Assembly (NCBI GenBank): GCA_038848185.1
Contig: JAWCNV010000001.1
Location: forward strand, 1-64,000
From: JAAOZP01 sp038848185
Lineage (GTDB): Archaea > Thermoproteota > EX4484-205 > JAAOZP01
Direction: 5' to 3'
Length of the DNA: 64,000 nt
Part shown: positions 15,108 to 24,077 of the stretch, piece by piece
How the letters are laid out: every line of letters begins with the position of its first letter
Position numbering within the stretch: the first letter of the stretch is position 1
Translations under genes and position numbers: made by a program
The notes under the pieces: model-generated
What the model was told of the DNA's origin: nothing
The model's database searches: none
Seen by the model: only the letters and a program-made list of their open reading frames with translations

Positions 15108-17870
15108 ATGTTTTGGCGAGAACCTGATGAGGACAGGGAGTTCGAGGAGGAATGGTGGTATAAGAAACCATTCCTGAGGCTTGTATTTTCTCCTCTTCTA
15201 AACCTGTTCTCTTGGAAATACCGGATGTGGAAGTTTCTACGTCTTCCTCCGGATAAGAGGAGGCGGATTGTTGAGAAAAAAGCTAGGAAGATTCGTAGGA
15301 ATCCTTTTTTCCCAAAGGTTACTAAGAGTGACCTCGTGGGTAGGGATGAGGAATTGTTCAAGGTTATGGTCAGCATCCACTACCATGTTTTAAGGGATCC
15401 AGAGATTAGGAAGACTTTCACCACCTCCCCTCCAAAACTGTTTGTCATAAAGGGATCAAGCGGCTCAGGTAAAACATTCTTTGCAGAAGTTGTTCAAAGA
15501 GAAGGGTTTGAAAAAGGCTTAGAATATGGGTTACTGATAAATTTTGCTAAGCTTAAGCCTGAGCAAGTATACTCTATGTGGTATGGTCAGAGTGCTCAGA
15601 GGCTGAGTGAGTTCTTTAACTCTGCCTTCTATAACCCTAGTATAATACTCATAGATGAATTTCAGGCTTTTGCTAAAAGGTTTAGTTCAACTACAGAAGT
15701 CGGGATGGAGGAGACAAGGGTTCAAACAGTCCTGCTTGAAAAATTCGACGAGCTTCAGAGAAAGAACTATCGTACTATAGTACTGGTTTCAACAACGGAG
15801 TACGAGTCTCTGATAGACACTCTCCGCAGGAGGGGGGTTGCTGGAACAATAGACCTGGATGAAAACATGTCTAGGCAGATGCTGCTTAGAATCGTTGAAA
15901 AACAATGCGAGGTTCACGGCGTGAAGCTTCCTCCTCCAGATATTCTCGCAGTTATAGAGGATAGTTTAAGGTCCTTCGAAACGCAGGCAATAACCCCTGC
16001 CGACATAGTCAACGCATTTCAAATAGTTGTTAACAGTAAGATGGCTCCTATTCAGAAAAACATTATTGACAGGCTTCTCCACGGGAAAGAGCCTGAGAAA
16101 AATATTAGCCCGGGTGAACTGGTTACGCTGAACGACTTCAGGGATGCTGCTTCAAAGGTTAAAGCATACTCTGTTTCCGCGAAGACGGATGCTGCTAAAA
16201 GATCTGTGGTTAAACTTAGGCCAAAGGAGCGATATGAGGATGTAGGTGGGTTAAAGGGTGTTAAAGAGGAGGTTATTAAAGAGATATCGTTATCCTTGAA
16301 CCCTGAGCTCGCCAGCAAGGCAAGATATATTCCACCGAAAGGCTTTCTTTTCCATGGTTCCCCGGGAACAGGTAAGACTCTTCTAGCAAGGGCCATCGCT
16401 GGGGAGAATAATGTATGGTTCTACCTTGTAAACGGTCCTTCTATCATCCAGGGAGTGTACGGGGATCCGGAAAAAACCATAAGGGATATTTTTGAAGATG
16501 CTAGGAGAAATGCTCCCGCCATAGTTTTCTTCGACGAGATAGATTCTGTAGCTCCCAGCCGCGGCACTCATGACCCTGTTATGGACCGGGTTACAAGCCA
16601 GCTTTTAACGGAGCTAGATGGGTTTATCCCACTCTCTGGAGTGGTTGTGATAGCCAGCACCAACAGGGTTGACGTGCTTGACAGGGCTCTCCTCGAAAGG
16701 TTTACCCGGGCCTTCGAATTCAACTATCCTAGAAACGATGAAGAAAGAAGGGAGATCGTAAGCATCCATTTAAGGAAGTATCTTGATGTGCTAAGCCCAG
16801 ACGCATCTGTTGACAATGTTCTGGAAATACTAAGGAAGAAGTCTCTAAGTCCAAGGAGGATTGCCGACGTGATAAATGAGGCAAATAGGCTTAGAGTTAA
16901 GGAGATAGACGCTGCTAGGCAGATTGTCAAAACCATGGAAGAGGGGAGATCGGTTGATGAAATAAAGAAGATATACGCTAAGGATCTTGAAAGGCTCTCA
17001 AAGATTATTGGCGTGGAGCGGGAGTCAGAGAAATTTATGGAAAGTCTTAGACATATCTCTGCCTCCAACTATCCTTTAAGACCCGTGCATTTCCAAGAGG
17101 CGTTAGAGGCTCTTTCAGAAGAGGAAGCTGTAAGCGAGGCAAGGACGATGATAGATAAGAGCGTTAGAGACGAAACTCCTGAAGTAGGTAAATGCTACGG
17201 GCTTGTAGCTATAGGCGCTGCTGGGGAGCAGAGCGGTCTGGTAAGTGTTGTCGAGGTTGTGGCGAATCCTGGAGGGAAGGGTGTTGTGAAGGTTGTTGGA
17301 AGCGAGTATGGTGAAAGCATTCAGGCGAGTGCTGAAGGCGCATTCATATACGTTAACAGCATCTCAGGATGGAGGTTTAAAAACCATGATGTTTTCGTTG
17401 AATTGGTCACGCCGGCTAAAGGCATGGAGAAGCTTCAGCTACGCCCCGGCTTATCATTTCCACCAGTATCAGGTCCCTCGGCAGGGCTTGCAATAGGAGT
17501 AGCAATGATGTCTGCTTTCACAGGTCTCAAAGTGGATCCCACGATTATAATGACTGGAGCAGTAACTGCTAGGGGAGAGGTCTGGCCAGTCGGAGGTCTA
17601 GACCACAGGGGGATGGGGAAGATAGATGCTGCTCTAGCCGACAAGTATGCGAGGAAACTGCTTATCCCAAGGTTCAACTATGAGTCTATGAAAAGCCTTA
17701 AAATAGTAGAGCTGTTGGAGTCGAAGGGTATAATTGTCGAGCCTGTTTCAAGCCTCTTAGAGGCTGCTGCGAAATCTCTGGTTGGAGTAGATTCTGAAGA
17801 AGAGTTGTTAACATACTTAAACAAGGCTGGAGGCTCGTTGGAGAAGCAGGTTGAAGTAGAAAACGTTTGA
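15108..17870 (+). CDS. Tandem AAA+ ATPase fused to a Lon-type protease domain
   Basis: The 920-residue protein has a basic N-terminal region with a hydrophobic patch (about 20-35). A first AAA+ module follows, with Walker A GSSGSGKT (116-123) and Walker B IILIDEF (179-185). A second, Cdc48/FtsH-like AAA+ module has GSPGTGKT (417-424), IVFFDEID (472-479) and ASTNR (516-520). The C-terminal domain (about 690-890) is a Lon protease with Ser791 in SGPSAG and Lys838 in GMGKIDAAL, the catalytic dyad. Ordinary archaeal LonB has one AAA module with a membrane insert, so two modules are unusual. The protein is probably an ATP-driven protease acting on unfolded or regulated substrates. The usual arginine-finger region reads ALLERFTRAFEF. 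Confidence 0.88.
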   Translation: MFWREPDEDREFEEEWWYKKPFLRLVFSPLLNLFSWKYRMWKFLRLPPDKRRRIVEKKARKIRRNPFFPKVTKSDLVGRDEELFKVMVSIHYHVLRDPEIRKTFTTSPPKLFVIKGSSGSGKTFFAEVVQREGFEKGLEYGLLINFAKLKPEQVYSMWYGQSAQRLSEFFNSAFYNPSIILIDEFQAFAKRFSSTTEVGMEETRVQTVLLEKFDELQRKNYRTIVLVSTTEYESLIDTLRRRGVAGTIDLDENMSRQMLLRIVEKQCEVHGVKLPPPDILAVIEDSLRSFETQAITPADIVNAFQIVVNSKMAPIQKNIIDRLLHGKEPEKNISPGELVTLNDFRDAASKVKAYSVSAKTDAAKRSVVKLRPKERYEDVGGLKGVKEEVIKEISLSLNPELASKARYIPPKGFLFHGSPGTGKTLLARAIAGENNVWFYLVNGPSIIQGVYGDPEKTIRDIFEDARRNAPAIVFFDEIDSVAPSRGTHDPVMDRVTSQLLTELDGFIPLSGVVVIASTNRVDVLDRALLERFTRAFEFNYPRNDEERREIVSIHLRKYLDVLSPDASVDNVLEILRKKSLSPRRIADVINEANRLRVKEIDAARQIVKTMEEGRSVDEIKKIYAKDLERLSKIIGVERESEKFMESLRHISASNYPLRPVHFQEALEALSEEEAVSEARTMIDKSVRDETPEVGKCYGLVAIGAAGEQSGLVSVVEVVANPGGKGVVKVVGSEYGESIQASAEGAFIYVNSISGWRFKNHDVFVELVTPAKGMEKLQLRPGLSFPPVSGPSAGLAIGVAMMSAFTGLKVDPTIIMTGAVTARGEVWPVGGLDHRGMGKIDAALADKYARKLLIPRFNYESMKSLKIVELLESKGIIVEPVSSLLEAAAKSLVGVDSEEELLTYLNKAGGSLEKQVEVENV

Positions 17871-17876
17871 GCAATG

Positions 17877-18860
17877 CTAAAAAGGCTTCATGGATAATAG
17901 TTCCACAACGTCTTTAACGTTTTCAAGTATTTTTGTAAGACTGTTGAAAACCTTGACTAGGCTTATAGCATAAGTCTTATGATTCTGCTTCTCTTCAAAA
18001 CTTAGAAGCCTTTCCTCAACCTCAGCATGCTTCTCAATTATCTCGCGTAACACGCTTGGGTTAAAACTGTTGAAAAGCTCAACAGCCTTAGAATGTATGT
18101 CGCTGAGTGTTTCACCCATGCTCCCCAAGCCTGTTAGGCTTATTCTACGTGCCTTACTATGCATCTTTACTACTTCTCTAGATATTCGGACACACTGGTC
18201 TGCAGAATCCTCAACGTACTTGACAAGCATCCTAAGATCCATCAGCTTCAGGAAATCCATCCCCATCTTAGCCGGCAGCTCAGGGTTTCTTAAGGCAGAC
18301 CTTATGACTCTGACCAGCATGAAGTACTGCCTGTCAACCTCCTCATCCCTCTCGACAACTCTTTCAGCAAGCTCAGCGTCCCATTTCAACAATGCTTTAA
18401 CACAGTCCGATATCATGCTTGCGGTGAGAGCGCTCTGTCTCCTAACAAGTTTCTCAGGAGTAATCATCTCAGGGTCGAGCAGAACCCTCACTTCGATCTG
18501 GCTCGCGGTCTCCTCCGATATCTCTGCTCCAGGGAGTCGCCTAACTATCTTACGTACTTCGGATACTTCCGAGGTTGAAAACTCTGTTTCAGCCTTAATA
18601 ACCACAGTGTTGTATCCTAGCAAATAGCTTCCGAGAAGAACATCCTGGGGCTTCAACTCTTGACGGGACAAGTCTATTTCAGCAATCTCCTCAATAAGCT
18701 TTCCACCCCCCTCAGGCATTATGGTGAGGGAACCGTCTCTATTACTAACCATCGTTAAAGTCATGTTTTCATCCATCCTGATCTGCTTAACCCAGCTTTT
18801 CGGAAGCGTTACCAGAAATGAGCCTGAACCTGCTTTCTGTACCCTCCTCTTCCATACCAT
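17877..18860 (-). CDS. PhoU-type regulator with N-terminal AbrB/SpoVT-like domain
   Basis: The protein starts with a swapped-hairpin AbrB-like DNA-binding segment (WKRRVQKAGSGSFLVTLPKSWVKQ) and continues with two PhoU-like helical repeats rich in the ExxxxxD-type patterns (AERVVERDEEVDRQYFMLVRVI in the first; VKYVEDSADQCVRISREVV in the second). Such archaeal proteins are annotated as phosphate uptake regulators. The ATG at 18860 is preferred because the family begins with this domain; an ATG at 18938 would add 26 residues of no clear type. No phosphate transporter genes lie nearby, so its target is unknown. It converges on the AAA-Lon gene with a six-base gap. Confidence 0.82.
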   Translation of the reverse strand: MVWKRRVQKAGSGSFLVTLPKSWVKQIRMDENMTLTMVSNRDGSLTIMPEGGGKLIEEIAEIDLSRQELKPQDVLLGSYLLGYNTVVIKAETEFSTSEVSEVRKIVRRLPGAEISEETASQIEVRVLLDPEMITPEKLVRRQSALTASMISDCVKALLKWDAELAERVVERDEEVDRQYFMLVRVIRSALRNPELPAKMGMDFLKLMDLRMLVKYVEDSADQCVRISREVVKMHSKARRISLTGLGSMGETLSDIHSKAVELFNSFNPSVLREIIEKHAEVEERLLSFEEKQNHKTYAISLVKVFNSLTKILENVKDVVELLSMKPF

Positions 18861-18963
18861 GGGTAAGTATTTACTGGAAAGGAACAGTATATTACTTTTC
18901 TCATATTTTAGATTGTTTCTTCTTCTGCTTACGCCCACTTGGCATATGTTAAGTTAAATTTAG

Positions 18964-20412
18964 CTAGAATCTTAAGCATTTTATTGCCATTTCCAAGGCA
19001 TTTAACGCCTTTTCCACCGCCTTGATCTTCTCTTCGATACTCATGTCCCTAGAATTAAAGTATGCGGTGAATTCTAATCTATTGCCCTCTTCTGGATACG
19101 GAATATAAAACACTACCTCAATCCCCGTCCTTGCTGCGATGGTCTTAGCAACTTCATCGCCTCTTCTTAAGTTTTTAATCAGAATTTTATACTTCTTCTC
19201 CAAGCTTCCCCAACTTCTTCTATCCGGTATTGTTTTTTCAAGCATTTCCAACTCCTCTAAGGTGTAGGATATACCGTTCACCTCAAGCGAAAGGGAAATG
19301 GCTTCATCCACGGCAGCTATGCTTGGGGAACTGACGAATATATTGCCTTCCACATCTCCTAACACCTGAGGATACATCCCGGTACCACTTATCTTCCACT
19401 TCAACTCGGTTCCCTTACAAGATTTATAATAAAGCTCCCTTATAATGCCATAGCAGCATTTTCCGTATTCTTTCTCATATTCTTCCTTCTTATAGCGATT
19501 GAGCAAGTATTCCTTCAGCTTTTGGTATATCTTATCTGCTTCACGAACATTCGTGACAACGATCAGTGTCTTCGGTATTCTCTCCCGTAAATTGTAATCT
19601 AAATCTTTAGTTTCCTCTTCAAGGATTCTTACTGTTTCTTCTGCAAATTTTTGAGCCCTATCATTTATCGACACCCTGTTGAAACTGTCTGTATCTAAAT
19701 CAACTATTGTATTATAAGCATGAACCTTCAGCCTGCTAACAAGTATTTCATGCTCCATCGCTCTTAGGGAATGATAATGGTAGACAGGATAACCTAAACT
19801 ATCGACTAAATCGCTTGTTGGAGTTGCAGTGAAAGCTAAAATTATTCTGTTCTCGTCCTCCAGTAAATTAGAGAATATTTTTGAGTTTTCTGGCCCCCAG
19901 TACGCGTAATGTCCTTCGTCAAGGAGAATTCCTTTCATGTTTTCAAAATCCATTTTTCCATATTCTCTATAATTTTCAGATAAGAGTTGAAGAGTAATTA
20001 CCATGACTGAAATATACTGTTCTTGGCTTAGTAGTTTGCAATGCAGTCTTTTAGTCAAGCCTTCCCCCTCGAAACATTCTACATGGAACAGTTCTTTCAA
20101 TAATGATCCGAATTCCTCTTTCACCTGTTTTCTAATTAGAATCCGCGGCGTGATGAAAACGATCTTATCCCCCGCCTTTATCTTGCCTGAATAGTATAGT
20201 CCCCAAAGGTATGCCGCAACCACTCTCGTCTTCCCCGTGCCGGTGGGCAACTGAAATACTAGGCGATTTCTCGTCGCAGTCTCTTCAAGCAGTTTCTTCA
20301 AAGCTTTCTCTTGAACACGATAAAGAGGACAATGGGTTTGAAGCAGACCCGCCAATTTTGATTTTACTTTTGATATTATCTCGGTTATTTGAGGAGAAGA
20401 GCAGTAACTCAA
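18964..20412 (-). CDS. Superfamily II helicase-like protein with an aberrant C-terminal half
   Basis: The 482-residue protein has a good first RecA-like domain: Walker A LPTGTGKT (55-62), FITPR (86-90), DEGH box (165-168) and TATPT (195-199). The second domain opens with a motif IV-like KTLIVVTNVREADKIY (291-306), but motifs V and VI, expected as an EG-D and a QxxGRxxR-type stretch, are not found. Instead the last 150 residues form an unrelated region ending EFTAYFNSRDMSIEEKIKAVEKAL. This may be an internal deletion joining two parts, or a novel helicase partner domain. It lies 53 bases downstream of the nuclease-methyltransferase gene on the same strand, so it is probably the translocase or helicase subunit of a restriction-like system. 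Confidence 0.72.
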   Translation of the reverse strand: MSYCSSPQITEIISKVKSKLAGLLQTHCPLYRVQEKALKKLLEETATRNRLVFQLPTGTGKTRVVAAYLWGLYYSGKIKAGDKIVFITPRILIRKQVKEEFGSLLKELFHVECFEGEGLTKRLHCKLLSQEQYISVMVITLQLLSENYREYGKMDFENMKGILLDEGHYAYWGPENSKIFSNLLEDENRIILAFTATPTSDLVDSLGYPVYHYHSLRAMEHEILVSRLKVHAYNTIVDLDTDSFNRVSINDRAQKFAEETVRILEEETKDLDYNLRERIPKTLIVVTNVREADKIYQKLKEYLLNRYKKEEYEKEYGKCCYGIIRELYYKSCKGTELKWKISGTGMYPQVLGDVEGNIFVSSPSIAAVDEAISLSLEVNGISYTLEELEMLEKTIPDRRSWGSLEKKYKILIKNLRRGDEVAKTIAARTGIEVVFYIPYPEEGNRLEFTAYFNSRDMSIEEKIKAVEKALNALEMAIKCLRF

Positions 20413-20465
20413 AGCCTACACCTCGGATAATAGCACGTGCTAAATAAATTCATAAGATAACTCCG

Positions 20466-23387
20466 TCAAACTTCTTCCTCCTCTTCAACCGCTCCCGCCA
20501 TAAGCTGTTTCAACGACCTTATTTCCTCAGCGAGTGAAGAATACAATTTGGGCAATATCGCTATTATGCCTCGTTCGCTAAGACCGAATGCCGTTAGAAA
20601 TGCTTTATCAATCTTAATTCTGAGGTTAAATCCTCGTTCGAGTTGTTCCAAGATTGACGGAAATTCCGCATCCTTTAACTCATTAAAAATAGTCAATAAT
20701 TCGCCAATCTTCTGTTTCTCTATTTTGCTAAAATCTGGAACCATTATTTCTTCTAATACGTACTCATCAAGTTGTAGAAAAGCACCTCTTGTTTCTTTTC
20801 TGTTCAATAAGACTTGAAGAAGGTTTAGGGTGCTGTTAAACCAGAGGCAGAGGAGTTTAGCCTGCTCATCCTCCACATTTACTGACCATGCTACACCAGG
20901 CGGTGCGAACGGAACGCTGGAATAAAATGCGAGTAGGCAGGTTCCAGAGGCAGAAACATCTGCACGCCTTACTAAGGCTAATCGACTCAGCCTATCCTCT
21001 ACGTAGCTCCTCCACCTATTCCAGAAGGTTGGAGATATCTTCATTCCCTCAGCACCAGCCCTGAGAAACTCCTTTACATCTTGGAAGTCAGCCACTACAA
21101 CATAGTCTAGGTGGAGAGAGATATCAATACTGTTAACAAGGGACACTCGTCTCAGCGCTGGGCGAAGTGCTCTAAAAGGTATGCTGAGGACATCTTGTGT
21201 AAATCTATTTTCTACTAGTATCGTTCTATCTCGGATTTTTCTTATAATCCACTTATCGCTCTTCTTAATCGCCCTCTCAATTCGTGAAATTGTCAGACCC
21301 TGAACTTTTCCACCTCTTCGAGATTCTACTCCTTCAACAATACTTGCATTTAATTGGCTTGATAATTCTCTAAACAGAATGAGATTGCTACCAGCTTTCT
21401 GAATAAATTCCTCCCAAAAATCTGTAAGCCATTTATTTTTAAATGCAATTAACGGAAACAGATTTTGAACTCTCTTCCTCAGTTCTGGCTGAGAAATGTG
21501 AAATGCAAACATAGCATTATTCTCCATAGCTCTTTCGAGGGGGCGGGATGCTATTTGTCGAATTTGGTTCGCCATCATAAGTGATTCTTCAGAGGTCTTC
21601 GGGATGTACTTTAGAGTTACGATTGTACAGGGTTGTTCTTGAACAGTCCTCTTCGAGCGTTTCCTTGCAACCAGCAGGATCTCTCTGAATTGAGCAGCCT
21701 CGGAGAAGGCGGCGCGTTGCCACGTTGTGACTATATACTCTATATTATAGTGCTCTGCTAGCATTTTTCTTACTCCTTCACATGAAACTATCCGGAGTAC
21801 AGTTGCTGGAAGAACTAAAGCCATTCTTCCATTTTCATTTAAAAACCTGTCTGCTAACAGGATGAAGAAGCCATAGAGGCCTAATTGTCCATGGAGGTAA
21901 TCCTTATACTCTTCGCTGAATCTCTGGAAAAGCCTCTCTTTATAATCCTCCGGGAGCCTTTCCTGTCTGGTGAAAGGTGGGTTCATGATGACCACATCGT
22001 ACTTTCCTAGCTCTATTTCCTGTGTCTCTTTATCCGTTAGGCTTACCGTTCCCTTCTCGGTTGTCTTTGGAAACATGAACGTGGTTAGGTAGCTTCTCGC
22101 AGCCATTGTTACGCTAGGTATCTTCATCCCGGGCCTCAGGCATGTTGAGTCCCAGACCGCCACGTTAACCCTGTTCGTGAAGTATTCGGGTGACTGGAGT
22201 GCTAGATGGCATGCTGCGACGTTTGCCGCGAAAGGCATGACGTCTATGCCCAGCAGGTCCTCTTCAACGAACTTCCTATGGTCTTTCTGTGTCATAGGTC
22301 TGCTGAGCAGCTCTCTCTTCCTCCTGTATGCTGCGACAAGTAATCCGCCGCTTCCCACAGCCAGGTCAGCAACCTTAGCGTCGGCACCATCTATCGAGAG
22401 GGATGCGAGAAGCTCGGCTGCCAGCACGTTAGTGTAGAAGGCTGCAACGTTCTTCCTTGTTTCGAAGGGGACGAGGTCGTGGAAGATTGTGCCGAGAAGG
22501 TCTCCCCCAACCTTTTCTGGGCTTAGGCCCTGAACCAGGTTCACCATGGTTTTAACCTGGTCGACGAACTCCTGTGGGATTAGGGATGCGACATCGTAAG
22601 AGTAAACCGTCTTATAGTTGACGTCGAGCACTCTGCGGAAGTAATCGTTCAAGTCCTTGGGTCTCCTTATTCTGTCGGTATCAATCTCTTCGAATAAGTC
22701 TCTCTTGGTTCTGGAGAGGACTTGGTAGAATAGAATCTGGTTGAGAAGAAGGTATGCTGCGGCTGACCTCAACTCCTCAACAGGATACTTACCCTCCTCA
22801 TATTGAAGTATGTTCTTGAAAACATCCTTCCCTCCGAAGAAGACCTCAAGCTCATGGCTCTTGAGGTACCTCAGTCCGTTAAGAATATAGAGCACGGATT
22901 CGCGGAGAGACTTCATTATGTAATCAATGCTTGGTTCAACGCGTTTCGGAGGGGCGAGGATGTGTTCAGACAGGGTCTTTGCTATTTCCTGCAACTTATT
23001 CTCGTAGACTGTGAATGGCCTCGGATCCTCGGGTGGAAACATTGCAATAAGCTTAAAGCTCAGTTTTTTCGCAAGGTTCTCGGCAGCCTCAATGGGCATG
23101 GGTTGAGTAAGCTCCTCAGGATAGAGGATCGCAAAACCGCCCTTTATCCCCAAGACCCTGTGGTGCTTCAAGTAATCGTTCTGAACCTTAGCAATAGCCT
23201 GAACAAGATCCCTCTCCGTGAACTTTGCTTCAACAGGGTATGTGCCTGCGTTAACACAAAGAAGATCAGGCTCCCTAGAGCCCGCGGGAGTGGTGATTCT
23301 GGGGAAAAGCTCAACCCTGACCCCGAGCCTCTGAAGCTCATCCCTGAGCAGAGAGCTTATCGTGTTCTCCGTGGCTTTAGGTATCAT
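20466..23387 (-). CDS. Restriction-modification fusion: PD-(D/E)xK nuclease plus N6-adenine methyltransferase
   Basis: The 973-residue protein has an N-terminal PD-(D/E)xK nuclease-like domain (PD at 40-41, then VEAK at 52-55). A helical segment follows, then an N6-adenine methyltransferase core with RKNVAAFYT (311-319), the AdoMet motif DLAVGSGG (341-348), LLGIDVMPFAANVA and the catalytic NPPF (469-472). The C-terminal third is likely to recognise the target sequence; it contains PGVAWSVN and FNSTLNLLQVLLNR, typical of the target-recognition end of type I/IIG subunits. It would methylate a specific sequence and cut unmethylated DNA, like type IIG or type ISP enzymes. Its acidic tail is EEEEEV. 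Codon usage looks ordinary, but the island is flanked by a broken nuclease gene. Confidence 0.85.
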   Translation of the reverse strand: MIPKATENTISSLLRDELQRLGVRVELFPRITTPAGSREPDLLCVNAGTYPVEAKFTERDLVQAIAKVQNDYLKHHRVLGIKGGFAILYPEELTQPMPIEAAENLAKKLSFKLIAMFPPEDPRPFTVYENKLQEIAKTLSEHILAPPKRVEPSIDYIMKSLRESVLYILNGLRYLKSHELEVFFGGKDVFKNILQYEEGKYPVEELRSAAAYLLLNQILFYQVLSRTKRDLFEEIDTDRIRRPKDLNDYFRRVLDVNYKTVYSYDVASLIPQEFVDQVKTMVNLVQGLSPEKVGGDLLGTIFHDLVPFETRKNVAAFYTNVLAAELLASLSIDGADAKVADLAVGSGGLLVAAYRRKRELLSRPMTQKDHRKFVEEDLLGIDVMPFAANVAACHLALQSPEYFTNRVNVAVWDSTCLRPGMKIPSVTMAARSYLTTFMFPKTTEKGTVSLTDKETQEIELGKYDVVIMNPPFTRQERLPEDYKERLFQRFSEEYKDYLHGQLGLYGFFILLADRFLNENGRMALVLPATVLRIVSCEGVRKMLAEHYNIEYIVTTWQRAAFSEAAQFREILLVARKRSKRTVQEQPCTIVTLKYIPKTSEESLMMANQIRQIASRPLERAMENNAMFAFHISQPELRKRVQNLFPLIAFKNKWLTDFWEEFIQKAGSNLILFRELSSQLNASIVEGVESRRGGKVQGLTISRIERAIKKSDKWIIRKIRDRTILVENRFTQDVLSIPFRALRPALRRVSLVNSIDISLHLDYVVVADFQDVKEFLRAGAEGMKISPTFWNRWRSYVEDRLSRLALVRRADVSASGTCLLAFYSSVPFAPPGVAWSVNVEDEQAKLLCLWFNSTLNLLQVLLNRKETRGAFLQLDEYVLEEIMVPDFSKIEKQKIGELLTIFNELKDAEFPSILEQLERGFNLRIKIDKAFLTAFGLSERGIIAILPKLYSSLAEEIRSLKQLMAGAVEEEEEV

Positions 23388-23561
23388 CTACACTGTTTAG
23401 TGGGTAGGAGTCTGATTTAACGTTTTAGCTAGCTATTAGCATACGTCCTGCCTATCGGAAATAGAAATCGTTCTATACTAAAGCTAGGAGCATATAGAGG
23501 TGCCTACTCGTGTCTCGCGAGATCTTTTAAGTAAGATTAAAAAACATCTTATTGCAATTTT

Positions 23562-23782
23562 ATGTGGGTAACGTTGCTTATAATCGATGGTGTAAGATAC
23601 ATACTTTATGAGCCTAAGACTGAGTCCGAATTCGAAAATTTGGTTAAGGATCACATAACAGAAATTTTTGGGAGGGGGGCTTGCTCTATTTTGATATTAA
23701 GCCTGATTTAAGAGCGTACGCTTATCATTCACTAGAAGGTCAAATATCCATTTTGAACGCCTTGACTACTGCTTTTCTTTAA
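23562..23782 (+). pseudogene. Frameshifted remnant of a small nuclease-like protein
   Basis: From ATG 23562 the frame reads a plausible N-terminus (GVRYILYEPKTESEFENLV, then ITEIFGRG). After the GGGAGGGGGGC tract (about 23672-23682) the sense continues in another frame as YFDIKPDLRAYAYHSLEGQ and stops at 23780-23782. The pattern EFExxV...IFG...YFDIK is that of the start of restriction-endonuclease-like proteins of defence islands. The frame break and early stop show a decayed gene, or a G-run sequencing error with only the N-terminus left. It is divergent from the methyltransferase gene and supports an old defence or mobile region here. Confidence 0.42.
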
Positions 23783-24043
23783 ACTTGCTCGTGCGTGCTA
23801 GTGCTAATCTAAATATAATGCGCTGACCGTAATTGGCCTATAGACAAAATAATGAGGCTCTGCAAACGGAAGGAGGACGGTAATAGCACGCGCAGATAAG
23901 ACCAATAGGACAATAGCCTTGTTCTATTTGGCTGATGTTTCTGCAAGAAGTTTGATCAGGCAAACTATATAGTGCACGCTAGGGGAAGCAAATAATAAAT
24001 ACTTTTCGTATTTTTACGTATGATATTTAAAATCGGTACGGTA
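23783..24043. other. Non-coding stretch after the defence-like island
   Basis: I see no gene on either strand in these roughly 260 bases. The sequence contains several short A/T-rich tracts and no clear inverted repeat or tRNA-like end that could mark an integration site. Confidence 0.4.
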
Positions 24044-24044
24044 T

Positions 24045-24051
24045 GTTTATA
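24045..24051 (+). promoter_or_regulatory. TATA-like box of the ECF S-component gene
   Basis: GTTTATA at 24045-24051 is centred about 30 bases before the ATG at 24078, matching a short-leader archaeal promoter for the transporter, kinase and dUTPase-like genes that follow. Confidence 0.45.
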
Positions 24052-24077
24052 CATATGTCTGTAAGACCGCTAGTAAA

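Noticed and set aside
18964..23782. Interpreting the island as BREX or DISARM
   Set aside because: The characteristic partners (PglZ, BrxL, DrmA/B/C) are not present in the window; only nuclease-methyltransferase and helicase-like genes are seen.
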